22,500 nt of DNA from Kipferlia bialata (GCA_003568945.1 BDIP01000136.1:5218-27717), one strand, 5' to 3'; shown: positions 1 through 10,484, numbered from the stretch's first letter. The notes: generated by a model from the letters alone, not told the origin. Numbers and translations are program-made.

Positions 1-3000
1 ATATATACCTATATGGTCTGTCCCAGCTGGTATGGGCACCCTCTCTCTCTCTCTCATTCTCTCTCTCTCTCTCTCTATATATATACTTTATGTCAGTTAT
101 ATATATATATATATGATACACACCCTTGTGGTCACTCCCAGCTGGTATGGGCACCCTCTCTGTCAGTATGCACAGTATAGTCTCTGTCACAATGTCATCA
201 CTGGTGTCGGCCATCACTACACCACGAAGGGTGTCTAGCTCAGACCTAAGGGTGAGCAAGTATACATAGCATGTAGAGTAAATACATATAGTGTATGACT
301 GTGTACATACATATATATATTATATATATATATATATACTATAATAGTAATTAGTGTCTGCCATCACCACATCCCCGAGTGTGTCTAGCTCTGACCTGGT
401 ATAAGAATGAGGTATGTATATATATGTATATATAATGAATTCACTCTTCTATTCTTCTGCACACTATTCTAAACACTCTATACCTTGACACTTGTGCCAG
501 GTCGTGTCAAATGTGACTGCCCAGAGTATAATAGTCTCTATAATACATAATACATATATAATACATGCACTATTGTATACCCAATTATATACCCTATTCT
601 ACACACACCTTGTCACGTGTGCCAGGTCGTGTCTGATGTGACTGGCCAGGGTCACTGCCAGCCTCTGGGCAAGTTCATACCCGCCCATCACACACCTGGG
701 ATAAGGTATATATACATGTGTATATACTATTCATATCTGTAGAATACCCTTCTATTACGTACCCGCTCTCCATTTCCTCTTCCTCAGGGGGGGTCATGGA
801 CTCATACGCAGCAAAGACCTAGGATGAGTGGATGTCACATAGAGAGAGAGCAAACACCTAGATACACATAGGTATATATAGAAATATACACTATTATCTA
901 TCTGGTGGCGCCATGGCCTCATACGCAGCAAAGACCTGAGTTAGACAAATAGACAGATAGATACATATGCAGATGCAGATACACGTATAATTGTATATAT
1001 ACAGAGAGAGAGAGATTTTCACTATTCTCTATCAGGGGAGTCCATGGCCTCACCTAGTGTGGGTGTATGTCTTATATGCAAAGACCTAGTGTGAGGGTAT
1101 GTCATAGCTATACTTCACAAGTGAGTACCCACTATCTACTATAGTATACTACGGACACTCCTGCCCCCATACTAACACTCAACATCGTAAACATGAAGTG
1201 TGAGTGGATTTCATATACCTATACTTGATAAGGAGTACCCACTACACCATATACTATCTACATCATTATACTTAGAACACACCTGATTGAGTAAGAATGG
1301 CCCCAGCTCCCCATACTCCCTCCCATACTCGATGTACGTGAGGTTGATAGCTGGGAAGCGTGTCCTCAGTCTATCCACAGTGGCCCTGAGACTAGGGTCC
1401 ACTGAGGGGTCTAGGCCTAATACATAGTGCTGCTGCGTAGCTGTGGTGCTATTGAGCCTATCAGAGTTAGTCACGGTAGGTCAAGAGAGTCAATGATAGT
1501 CAATATACCTGTCAAAGAGAGAGAGGAAGTGAGGGTCCTCGAGTGTTCCGTTGCATCCTACAAACACTAGGGACTGCATACAATCACTAGTGGAGTCTGA
1601 TGAATGTCCAGAGAGTAGACATGGGGATGTGTGTCCGGGTCTGGCTCTCTTGGGGGGGACGAAGGTGGAGAGGAACTGGGCGTGGCCTAGCAGTAAGAGT
1701 AAGGGAATGTATAGACATATTATTCGTACCCATAGTGATGCCCAATATGGGTAATAGAGGTGTCTAGGAACTAAGTATGGCCTAAGGGTGAGTGCAGTAA
1801 TACTACGATTGTACGAAACAGTGCAGAAATGCCACAGGAACACACCTGAGCAGTAGCTGCGGTATGTGAGTGGGTATGTCACACCACTTGTGACACCGTG
1901 TAGGTGCACTACATCCATGAGGGCACACACACCAGACAGGTCAGACCCTACATCCGAAGGGAGACGTGTGGATGACTTGAGGACTGTCTCAACGACTCTG
2001 TCATAGTTGACGGTGGTGCAGACGGCCTAAGGTTAAACAAGTACTGATACACATTATACATATACAGCATACATAGTATATGGTATACACTACATATACT
2101 ATCTCCACCACTCTGTCATAGTTGACGGTGGTGCAGGCGGCCTGGGGTTAGATAAAGAAACAATAGGACTATATTATACTACACTAAATCAATATACTAT
2201 ATCATACTTAACTACCATATCAAACAATCAGATTGTAATAGAGAATCAATACATCACTGTCCATATGCACATGTCAATCAATAACACATACCTTGGGGAA
2301 TGATGCCATTGCATTAATGGCACTGCGCAGTGTGATGCATGCATTGCTGACAGGGATCTTGAGCCTCATGCGGTCGACAACGGACTCGAGGTACCTGGAA
2401 TCAGTATAGTAGTAATGACAGTATTGTAGTAATGTTGTAAACAGAATGCATTAATTCTATAATGGGAGATACTCGGGGTGTGTATATAGTACACACCACG
2501 TGTCACTGAGAATCCCCGTGGCCATGGCCATCTCCACCTATATGTAGTAATATATACACAGTATATATCCTTCTGGTATCTATATATATGTATATATATA
2601 TATATATATATGTTTGCTAATACCTTGTGTCACTGAGCATCCCCGTGGCCATGGCCATCTCCACCACCCGGGACCTGGCATGCACAACCTAAGGTGAGTA
2701 TACAGTACATAATGCATATACGATATTAAGTAGATAGTTTATATAATAGGGTACTATATATATACAGTGTACTAATATCTCCACCACCCTGGACCTGGCA
2801 TCCACAACCTGGGGGGAGTACACATATGTATATGTAGTAACAACACATTGGGATGAGTATACATATGTATCAGAGACACAACATATAGACACGCTAGACA
2901 TATGTTTATACCTCCTTGTCCATCATGTCCAGTGTGCATGGCAGGGGCAGGGGGCCAGGTCTGGTATCCAAGGCAGAGAGGAGAAGCCTGCTATCAGTAC

Positions 3001-5852
3001 CCAGTAACTAAGCACAGGTTATGGTATGTATATCGACAGGAGGAGTCTGGTAATTAGAGACAACTAGGTAGATAGGTGTCATAATAATACATGGAGGTAA
3101 AGTACACCATCAGCCCCGGTTCCCACCGCCCAGTACTCTGGGGTGTTATCATGCCTTAATACCAACAATATATATATATACAAATATATATACATAGAAC
3201 GAGGGTATCTATACTCATAGTATACCTAGCCTCTGTCCCTATTGCCCTGTACTCAGGTATGGTGCCATCCCTCAATGATATACTATATATATATATATAT
3301 TCTTTTTACTATATACTATCAATACTCATTACTTAGCCTCTGTCCCCACTGTCCTGTACTCAGGTGTTGTGCCATTTCTCAATACCCTCTCTCATTCTAT
3401 ATATATACACTATATATAGATATACTATATACCTAGCCTCTGCGCCCACTGCCCTGTACTCAGGTGTTGTGCCAGCTGGTATCCTGGTGAAGTCACCCAG
3501 TCTGTCCTTGACCTGGGATGAGTATGGTACATATGTACACACATGCACACACATATACATGAATATATAAAACTATCTGTGTCGTGGTAGAGTCACCCAG
3601 TCTGTCCTTGACCTGGGGGTCAGTGAAGGCATATATGGACATATATCAATGTATAATACACAGGCATATATGACTGCGCCAAAAATTATACAACCAGACC
3701 CATAGAGTTGCGGTACCTGATACAGCATGTAGTCATCCTTGCTGTCCAGGGCCAGTATCATTTAGCAGATAGTGGATATAGTGTATATAGTATATTGTAT
3801 ATATATATTCGTATCCATACCTGGTATAGCATGTAGTCATCCTTGCTGTCCAGGGCCAGTATCAGGGCCACCACAGTCTGTCTGTAGGCTAGGAGGACCT
3901 AGAAAGTGAGATATACTATGAATTCTATACAAATAATTCAACTACATACTATACACATTCTGTATACTTTACACAGTCTGTCTATAGGCTAGGAGGACCT
4001 GGAGGGTGAGTATAGCTCACACATCTTGGTAGAGTATCCTCAACAATAATGAATAGTTACATACATTGCCAGTAACTGTTATATACTCAATAATAGTAAA
4101 AACATTGCATCCATCTGTGTCCCGGTTGAAAACATTGAATATACAGCAGTTGACGAACTACTCTAATTTGTGTAGGATATTATGGTGTATTACCAGTGAC
4201 ACTGCGTCCATCTGTGTCCCGTCCACTGTCTCAGTGACAGCTGCCTCCAGAATGGACTTGGCAACCTATGGGGTTAGGATAGGTATATAACCCAGATATA
4301 TAGACACACATATATATACATACACTATAGTAGTACATGTAATAGCTGCCTCCAGCATGGACTTTGACACCTAAGGTCAGACAAATAGATGTATATTACA
4401 GTAGGTATATATCCACAGAAAGAGAGAGAGAGAGGTAATATATGACAGAGCTGCCTCCAACATGGACTTGGCAACCTAGAGGGTTAGAATAGAGATACAT
4501 ATATGGACTTGGCGACCTGGGGGGTAAGATAAGGAAAGATAGATCGGTAGAGCGGTGTATAGATATGCATATTTATATATATATCTCACAGCTGCCTCCA
4601 GCATGGACTTGGCGACCTAGTGGGTTAGATAGGGATAGACATATATATATGGATAGACAGAAATGCTGATACATATATCAACGGTGTTTGCCTCCCGCAT
4701 GGACTTGGCAACCTACAGGGTTAGAATAGGAATATAGATAGGCATATGTAGAGAGATAGTAATATGGATTATGTTAGATATGTTAGTATGGTCTCTGTCT
4801 CCAGCATGTACTTGGCAACCTGTGGTTAGAAGATTATATATATACATATTTATATATGCTATACTGAAAAAGTAACCTGGTAGTATGGTTAATATATACT
4901 AAACCTACATCACACACCTTCAAGCACTTTGAGAATAGGAGTGGCCGAGTAGTAGGAACCAGGTCGGTGCTGTACCTGAAGTGAGTATAGCTCTATCAAA
5001 GACAACACAGCGTTGTCCAAGAATTCTACTTGACACATGCATCAACGTACTGCCTGTATGCGTTGTATATGGCAAAGCATGCATTGGCTAATGCTGTGAC
5101 CCTGGCAGTGGCCTGAAGAGTGCCCTCCTGGGGCATCTCTAGGGCTGACATTAGTATATACATACAAAAGAGGCCAATATATACAGAAGTGTATTTATAT
5201 AGTGGATATGATATCAGTAAGTGATGGTGGCCTGAAAAGTGCCCTCATGTGTAATGGCCAGGGCTGGGTGAGTACGTATTCACAGATATCCAGATCATAC
5301 AAGTATACTGTATATAGGATACCTAATACCCCCTTGATGTGGTTGAGTGCACTCCATGCCTCCATCAGGGGAAGTATATATATTTCGATATACTTATATA
5401 TGTATGTTTATATATGAAGTATATATATTTCGATATACTTATATATGTATGTTTATATATGTATATATATATATGCACGTATATGATATACTGAGTGTAT
5501 ATGTATACATACTATACATGTATATACCTAATACGCCCTTCATGTGGTTGAGTGCACTCCATGCCTCCATCAGGGGTGGGGACTCCTCGGCAAGGGAGTA
5601 CGTGATCTGGGGTGAGAGAGGGAAGATGGTAACACTGACAGATGGCAGATACACACACACCCTCTCTCGCTTTCCCTATATCTCTATACATATATGTATA
5701 TACACATACCCTGTTGCATGCCCCCTCCATCAGCTGTGCCCAGGGCAGGGTGTTCTCTCTCACTCACTCACTCTCTCTCTCTATACATATATATATACGT
5801 ATACATACTCTGTTGCATGCCCCCTCCATCAGCTGTGCCCAGGGCAGGGTGT

Positions 5853-5898
<46 letters not shown>

Positions 5899-6533
5899 GT
5901 ATACCCTGTTACATGCCCCCTCCATCAGCTGTGCCCAGGGCAGGGTGTTCTCTCTCTATCTCTCTATATATATAGACATATATACATATACATATGACAC
6001 ACCCTGTTACATGCCCCCTCCATCAGCTGTGCCCAGGGCAGGGTGTTCTCACACAGGGCAGATGGAACGCCAGCTCCTAACGTAAGTGACCTACCAAGAT
6101 ACAGTGAATAATACATGGTATAGAGTATACCGGGCAGAGGGGACACCGGCGCCTAGGGTTAGTCAATGCATGTTCTCTACACCATATTCATAGAGTATAT
6201 AGAGCATGTATACTATTCAAAGTATGTATATATAGAGTATGTGTATATATACTATTTAGAGTGAGTATCACACAGGGCACAGGGGACACCACTGGAACAG
6301 AATACATAGGCGTGACATAGCAAGGCACACTTAGTGCTAGCACATGGTCATGTCTGAATGCATCCATATAGTATATGTAGTATAGTATAGAGTACATAGT
6401 AAATAGTATATATATGAACACCTAGTAGTGCCATAGTATATATATACATACCTAGCACCAGCACATGGTCTGTGAGTGCGTGTCTGAATGCATCCAGCTC
6501 AGGGGGCACTTGGACCTCAGTGGGAAGGGCATC
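1..6533 (-). CDS. Unrecognised multi-exon gene, partial (17 exons seen)
   Basis: Exons read 5' to 3' on the minus strand: 6533-6452, 6076-6003, 5606-about 5535, 5127-5054, 4975-4918, 4265-4194, 3898-3821, 3512-3433, 2987-2912, 2688-2624, 2394-2292, 2026-1846, 1686-1509, 1457-1283, 818-763, 695-609, 245-124. Phases agree at every junction, giving about 544 residues; the only loose point is the 5535 donor (GTATTA fits the next phase better than GTATAT at 5528). The 5127-5054 exon needs a GC donor. The product is mostly helical, without an obvious signal peptide, membrane segment or catalytic motif; an acidic stretch (PPEEEEMES) lies in exon 15. Acceptors carry CTNAY just before AG. The first exon is not resolved and the 3' end lies outside the window. 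I considered tethering-complex and HEAT-type proteins but saw no decisive match. The coding call is firm from phase agreement and GC-rich third positions; the function is unknown. Confidence 0.75.
20..45 (-). repeat. Donor-side copy of the exon edge at 124-160
   Basis: This stretch, read on the minus strand, repeats the end of the 245-124 exon (encoding about ERVPIPAG) followed by a GT-type donor. It lies in the next intron, about 110 bp downstream of the real exon end. An acceptor-side copy of the same exon's start lies at about 355-402. Confidence 0.7.
482..525 (-). repeat. Donor-side copy of the exon edge at 609-650
   Basis: The minus strand repeats the end of the 695-609 exon (gtcacat..gacacgacctggcac) with changes, followed by a GT. 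It lies inside the intron between the exons at 695-609 and 245-124. Confidence 0.65.
903..1092 (-). repeat. Acceptor-side copies of the exon edge at 818
   Basis: The start of the 818-763 exon (encoding VFAAYE) recurs at 903-937, with its own CTAACTCAG acceptor module, and again in shorter, more worn form at about 1033-1092. These lie in the intron upstream of the exon in transcript order. Confidence 0.7.
2098..2145 (-). repeat. Acceptor-side copy of the exon edge at 2026
   Basis: The beginning of the 2026-1846 exon (minus-strand gccgcctgcaccaccgtcaa) is repeated here with an ATCTAACCCCAG acceptor. The copy matches the exon closely, differing at a few positions. Confidence 0.75.
2495..2812 (-). 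repeat. Copies flanking the 2688-2624 exon on both sides
   Basis: About 2497-2540 repeats the 3' part of the 2688-2624 exon (GMLSDT end) plus its donor. About 2775-2812 repeats its 5' part plus an acceptor. The real exon sits between the two partial copies. Confidence 0.75.
3120..3385 (-). repeat. Three donor-side copies of the 3512-3433 exon edge
   Basis: The 3' edge of the 3512-3433 exon (plus-strand gcctctgcgcccactgccct followed by gtactcagg) recurs at about 3332-3375, 3225-3265 and, more diverged, 3120-3155. The first two keep a complete minus-strand donor; the third is eroded. An acceptor-side copy of the same exon lies at about 3585-3620. Confidence 0.75.
3716..4005 (-). repeat. Copies flanking the 3898-3821 exon
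   Basis: The exon's 3' edge (encoding ALDSKDDYMLYQ) is repeated at about 3716-3765 and its 5' edge (VLLAYRQT) at about 3975-4005. As at 2624-2688, the exon is bracketed by partial copies of itself that keep the splice sites. Confidence 0.8.
4345..4820 (-). repeat. Six acceptor-side copies of the 4265 exon edge
   Basis: Copies of the minus-strand start of exon 4265-4194 (encoding VAKSMLEAA) lie at about 4345-4370, 4450-4475, 4503-4516 (short), 4591-4616, 4687-4712 and 4794-4819. Each ends at an AG preceded by CTAAC, CTTAC or CTGAC, for example CTAACCCTCTAG, CTTACCCCCCAG, CTAACCCACTAG and CTAACCACAG. Microsatellites separate the copies. Any of the six could serve as an acceptor; only the copy at 4265 continues into the full exon. 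Confidence 0.85.
5300..5375 (-). repeat. Donor-side copy of the 5606-5535 exon
   Basis: The end of the exon encoding MEAWSALNHMKG is repeated here with a few substitutions and the same GTATTAGGTAT donor context, about 200 bp downstream in transcript order. A short tandem repeat of about 50 bp (tatatatttcgatatactta) follows at about 5371-5465. Confidence 0.75.
5711..5952 (-). repeat. Three near-identical donor-side copies, period about 97 bp
   Basis: A 47-bp block (ctgtt..catgccccctccatcag..tgttctc) occurs at 5711-5757, 5810-5856 and 5906-5952, and as the real exon edge at 6004-6050. Spacings are 99, 96 and 98 bp. The nearest copy shares the exon's TTACATG, while the two farther copies both have TTGCATG, which suggests stepwise copying. 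CT and AT microsatellites fill the gaps. Confidence 0.9.
6130..6366 (-). repeat. Copies of two neighbouring exon edges in one intron
   Basis: About 6130-6160 and 6272-6300 resemble the 5' edge of the 6076-6003 exon (acceptor side; CTAACCCTAG before the first). About 6331-6366 repeats the 3' edge of the preceding exon 6533-6452 (donor side). One intron therefore holds copies derived from both of its borders. Confidence 0.7.
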
Positions 6534-6560
6534 CTTAGAAGTGAGAAGGGTGAGAGAGAT

Positions 6561-6593
<33 letters not shown>

Positions 6594-6939
6594 TCGGGGT
6601 CTCAGTGAAAAGGGCATCCTGGTATTAGGACAGTGAGATTATTGGCATTTAGAGGGGGGTAGAGGAGGAGTGGAGAAAGGGAGAGATAGAGACTAGACAA
6701 GAATAACAATACACTTAGCACTGCAAAATAGAAGAGATAGAAGGGGGGGGGGGGGGGGGGGGGTCTGAAAAAGGGAGAAAAAAAAACAATCCCAGTGTAT
6801 ATACTCAATCTTGTCATCATGATATACATCCAATACATTTGCCTGTCATATTTCTATACATATGTGCTCACCACAGAGACTACCTGCAGCGTGAATGTAT
6901 CCATCTATGTGGATGTATATGTATATATGCTCACCACAG
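6534..6939. other. Stretch between divergent genes; first exons unresolved
   Basis: Both flanking genes must begin in or near this interval, yet I cannot place a start codon for either. It holds a partial acceptor copy of the 6533 exon at about 6600-6622, a (GA)n tract at 6550-6595, a pure run of 21 G at 6743-6763, and a copy of the 6940 exon edge with its CTCACCACAG acceptor at about 6867-6894. A bidirectional promoter is possible but not shown. Confidence 0.5.
6743..6763 (+). repeat. Homopolymer run of 21 G
   Basis: Uninterrupted G on the plus strand, followed by TCTGAAAAAG and an A8 run. It is the longest homopolymer seen in the window and lies between two divergent genes. Confidence 0.95.
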
Positions 6940-8058
6940 AGACTACCTGCAGCGTGTGGTGTCTGGTCTGGTCAATGCATATGAGGAGAGACTCGCTGCA
7001 CTGGCCCATGTCAACGAGGCCTCTATGACAGGTTGTGTACATGCACACACACATATATATATATATATGTATTATTACTATATATGAGTATGTATGAGTA
7101 TTGGTCCATGTCAATGAGCCCTTAAAACAGGTTGTATATACACATACATAATTGAATATATATGAGCACTGGCCCATGTCAGTATATACATACACCTGAG
7201 TATTCATGTATATAATAGGTGAATGTGTCATTGATACAGTATTGTATGTGGATATAGTCAAGTGTATAGATAGTATATGTATATATCCATATATTCCTCT
7301 TCTTTCTCTCTGTATCAGAGGGTCTTCTGTGTTATCATGTATCTCCTCTCATTATCGTGTATGTCCACTGTCTCACTGAGCACATTAACTGTCAGAGTGT
7401 AAATCGTTCTTGTCTTATCTCTGAGATACACACCATCCCCATCTCTGCACTCTGTTTAATATGGATGCTATGTCCACCATCACCGTGCGTGAGTATAGCA
7501 TATATGAATACAGGCATATATCCTTTCCACCCTCTTTGTCTCTATACCCCCTGTCCTGATTGTCAGGCATGCTCACCAATGCCCTCCGGGACATAACAGA
7601 GAGAGTAAACGTCTGCGAGGACGTGATTGAGGACATGCAAGAGAAGTGGGAGAGAATGGAGGAGAGAAATGCCCTCGACTTCCCCTCAGTCTATGCCTCG
7701 GGTGCACCATCTGGCCCAGCAGACGCAGCAGACAGAGAGAGAGCAGAGACTAGAGAACGGCAAATAGCCTCACTTGGCCGACCTTCCCTCCACAGGACCC
7801 GCCCACATAGAGACGGAGATGACGATGTTTCAAATTTGGTGAGGGTCCCATCACTCACTCTACCAGTCGAGTATGTAAAGACAAGATGCCGTATTGTGTC
7901 GATGTGAACTGCTGGGACTGTAGCTATTGTTTGAAGCCTTACCCCAGGTGAACCGTGTATCCTCTCTGGAGCGCATCATTGGCAATGCGATGGGGCACAC
8001 ACCGCTAGAGCCAGACACAGATGATGTCCAGAGTCTAAATGGTCCCTTTGGCGTGTAG
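6940..8058 (+). CDS. Small coiled-coil protein, 5' end unresolved
   Basis: Firm exons are 7567-7838 and 7948-8058 (TAG stop), preceded by one ending at 7488. The last three can be read from an ATG at 7461 (MDAMSTITV) as a complete 136-residue protein. Upstream, 6940-7031 (encoding DYLQRVVSGL..) has a CTCACCACAG acceptor and GC-rich third positions; it joins in phase if an acceptor TCTGAG at 7424-7425 opens an exon at 7426, which is a weak site. The middle is heptad-like and highly charged (ITERVNVCEDVIEDMQEKW), followed by an Arg/Glu/Asp-rich linker and a short helix near the C-terminus (VSSLERIIGNAMG). I see no catalytic motif and do not recognise the family. A worn copy of the 7031 donor edge lies at about 7105-7135. 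Confidence 0.65.
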
Positions 8059-8702
8059 TGGGGATTATGAGTGTCTATCGTAACGCCAATACAGTCTTTG
8101 TTACCCCCTGTGTCAATTTGTGTCTCTGTTTCTTATGTGGCTGTGTTGGGAAAGCGAGTAAATGCATAACCATTTGTTTAGAGTAGTATGTTATGTCATT
8201 ATCCATTGGAATGCAAATCCCACACATATCCCAGCACATTCTGTGGCACAGACTGTGCTCATCCAAGAGATAGTGGGGAAACAAGTACATTGGACTTCTG
8301 ACTCCGATACCAACACCCGGGGTGAGACAAATCCTCTCCAAATGACACCTACAGTAGTTGACCTTCCGTAAATACCTTCCTAGAAGGTACTCAGGCCATC
8401 CGTATGTCACATCAACCAGGTATCCTCCGAGGATTGTTGATAATTCTGAGGTTACAGCAACGTCCTTTCAAACCGATATACCTGGTGAATAACCAGCATG
8501 CCGGACGACATCAATTGAGCTGATGTATGTTACATACTATGTATGGTCCGGACCTGCCAGTTGTGGTTTACCTCGCAAGAGAACCTCTATGCCCCCCCCC
8601 AGCTCACCACTACCTTTCTTTCTCTCCCACTCCCTTGTCACACATGTTAACTTAGTAGTATTCCAATCGCGAACTCACTAAATATACCCTATTTTATGAG
8701 AA
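8059..8702. other. Gene-poor stretch
   Basis: No reading frame here has both exon-like composition and splice signals. The 111-codon minus frame at 8075-8410 lacks codon bias and is not supported. The only notable item is a 22-nt block at 8455-8477 shared with the upstream edge of the gene starting at 12366. Confidence 0.5.
8455..8477 (+). promoter_or_regulatory. Copy of a block found next to the HMG-like start codon
   Basis: CAGCAACGTCCTTTCAAACCGAT matches CAGCAACG-CCTTTCAAACCGAT at 12340-12361 with one inserted base. The second copy ends 4 bp before an ATG. Flanks do not match, so this is either a conserved promoter element or a small dispersed repeat. No gene start is evident immediately after this copy. 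Confidence 0.4.
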
Positions 8703-8901
8703 TTACTCGGGGGTTTTAGGCTGCGTAGGAGAGCACTCCTTGCAGAGGTCCTTGTCCATGTCCATGTCCATGTTGGAGAAGTCAGGCTCAGGGCGCATCA
8801 CGTCAGTCTCGGGGTCCACGCCAACCGAGGGGAAGACCTCGCAGATGGGCCTGTACTCACCGTCAAGCATCAGTCCTGGCAAGAGCACCCATGCGCTGGA
8901 G
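8703..8901 (-). CDS. Probable last exon of an unrecognised minus-strand gene
   Basis: A frame of 65 codons ends in TAA at 8703-8705. Roughly four fifths of its third positions are G or C, as in the safe genes nearby. It is acidic, with a (MD)3 run near the end and a Cys pair (LCKEC). A CTTACCTCCAG acceptor sits at its upstream edge. I could not find a preceding minus-strand exon in the required phase (the GTATGT donor near 8991 is out of phase). The opposite strand is a real alternative: plus-strand 8654-8901 is open, ends in a GAG|GTAAGT donor, and joins in frame through a CTCATCTCAG acceptor to 9005-9163, ending in TGA with a basic tail (MVKLRAKERNHRSVQKK). One of the two must be a shadow; I prefer the minus reading for 8703-8901. 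Confidence 0.45.
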
Positions 8902-9004
8902 GTAAGTGCCAAAGAACCACAATGAGTTATTGTGGTGCTGAGTGGTTATTGAATGATTACTCAGCAGAAGCTCATAAACCATATACATACCTCTCTCATC
9001 TCAG

Positions 9005-9163
9005 GCTTCATGTCTTATAAGGCAATCATCTCTCTTATGCACTGTGTATGGGACACAGTCCATGACCATGGACTTCATGGTCAAGCTGAGGGCCAAGGAG
9101 AGAAACCACCGGAGTGTACAGAAGAAGACATCTCCTTCATATAGAGGCCTGTGATAAGCAGGT
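9005..9163 (+). CDS. Possible plus-strand exon with a basic C-terminus
   Basis: This begins after a CTCATCTCAG acceptor and reads in frame to TGA at 9161-9163, with GC-biased third positions over the second half. The C-terminal 25 residues are strongly basic. It would be the 3' exon of the plus-strand alternative described for 8703-8901. Antisense to it is a frame with a hydrophobic stretch (FFCTLRWFLSLALSL) that ends in a stop without a usable donor. Low confidence. Confidence 0.3.
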
Positions 9164-9190
9164 CTCATGATACTGTGACACTAGCGGAGC

Positions 9191-9210
9191 TGCCGCTCAT
9201 TCGAGCGGCA
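9191..9210. repeat. Perfect inverted repeat, 8-bp arms
   Basis: TGCCGCTC and GAGCGGCA are separated by ATTC. The GC-rich stem stands out from its surroundings. A weaker 6-bp pair (GTTGCC/GGCAAC) follows at 9308-9328. Confidence 0.8.
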
Positions 9211-9668
9211 ACAAAATGGATAAACAGTACAGGAAGAAAGGTGAAGGAGGAACAGAAAGAACAGAACAACAATAGAACAACTGTAATGTATATTACAGCG
9301 CTATATGGTTGCCAGCGACACCGGCAACTGAATCAAACAACTGAAGAGAAATATAGGTGAAGTATTGGCAGAGAGATCACAGTGTGATCATCACACCAAC
9401 GAATCTATACCCACAGTAAGGGTTGACGTGAGAGCAGCAACAATTCCCTCCCAATCCTTGAATACACCCTATATGTGACTTCGGTGTGACTCTGGTGAAT
9501 ATCTGTGCACTATCGTGGCTATTACTCCCTTGCGTTCTCGTCTGATGCTCTGTGCGCAACTGCTTCATCGCACTCAGTGCCACACCGCTGCATCCGCACT
9601 ACAACCTCTGTGGGTCTCTTGATTATGGCGCTTGCATCAGAGTGCAGTCAATACACTCAATCAAAGTA

Positions 9669-9700
9669 TTGGATAAATACTCTTTATAGTATTCATCCAA
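9669..9700. repeat. Inverted repeat, 13-bp arms with one mismatch
   Basis: TTGGATAAATACT and AGTATTCATCCAA pair at 12 of 13 positions around the 6-base loop CTTTAT. It lies in gene-poor DNA; it could form an RNA hairpin on either strand. Confidence 0.75.
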
Positions 9701-10484
9701 ATATCGCTATATTTATTAAATACTGTGTCTACTACAATGACTGGCTTTGTCCCCCGGGGTCTGGGGCATCGGATGTTCGCATGTTTAGGTTACTGTACAC
9801 CTAGGTCCCAGGTTAGGTACCTCTGAGAAATGGTTCATATGCATGTTCGTTTGCACAATATTCGTCCCGTTACTAATGATAGGGATAGGAAATGGTAGGG
9901 ATAACCAACATCCTAAGGGTTCAGACATTACTGTTACATATATATATGATGAAAATCCAAGATGGAGATTGAGGGTCAAGGATACGGAGTAGTAACACCG
10001 AGCACTCCACTGCAGTGAGGGAAGTGGACCACGTTGTGCCCAAGTAAGGGGCAGACGCTGATATATGCACCGTTAAGATAACGATCAGGATATCTGAGTA
10101 TCAAATAGCCAAGACGGCCGTCCCTCAGTAAATTACTATATATATATCAATAGTAGGCTTGGAAGTAGCACACATACTCACACAGTTATATATACATACA
10201 CTATGCACGGCCTTGTTGCAATGTACCGTCGGCTAGGCTCCGAGGGGAACGGGTACATACAGTATGTTATACGGTGTCTCTCTGAATGAATATGGGTGAG
10301 GAACATGTCAGACCCATAAGTGGGGTTATATATACGAGGAAGATAGAGAGAGATGGTAAACATAGACGGGGTATACCGCGTGAGGATGTAGCTCCATATA
10401 CATGTATATACATATATACATACTATCAGAGAGATAAACAAGCTCCAGACTAACACCAACACCCATAGCAACAACTCACTCTAT

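Larger units (their letters stand above)
9166..10484. other. Stretch without a supported gene
   Basis: Reading frames of 60-99 codons occur on both strands (for example plus 9505-9804 and minus 10178-10474), but they lack the GC-rich third positions and splice signals of real exons here. The stretch also lacks the exon-edge copies that mark introns, so it looks intergenic. It contains two clear hairpins (9191-9210 and 9669-9700). Confidence 0.5.

Noticed and set aside
5347-5997. 216-codon plus-strand open frame with repeated CMPPPSAVPRAG-like peptides
   Set aside because: It is the antisense reading of the duplicated minus-strand exon edges and CT/AT microsatellites, with no plus-strand splice signals.
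5711-6050. CRISPR-like array (repeats of about 47 bp with about 50-bp spacers)
   Set aside because: The repeats are copies of an exon edge with its splice donor, the spacers are microsatellites, and the setting is an intron of a eukaryotic gene.
8075-8410. 111-codon minus frame
   Set aside because: No codon bias, no exon signals, and no family resemblance.
10178-10474. 98-codon minus frame with a hydrophobic N-terminus
   Set aside because: It has AT-rich codons without third-position bias and no splice context; the hydrophobic part comes from T-rich repeats.
9166-10484. A transposon in the gene-poor stretch
   Set aside because: I found hairpins but no long terminal repeats, target-site duplication or transposase-like frame.
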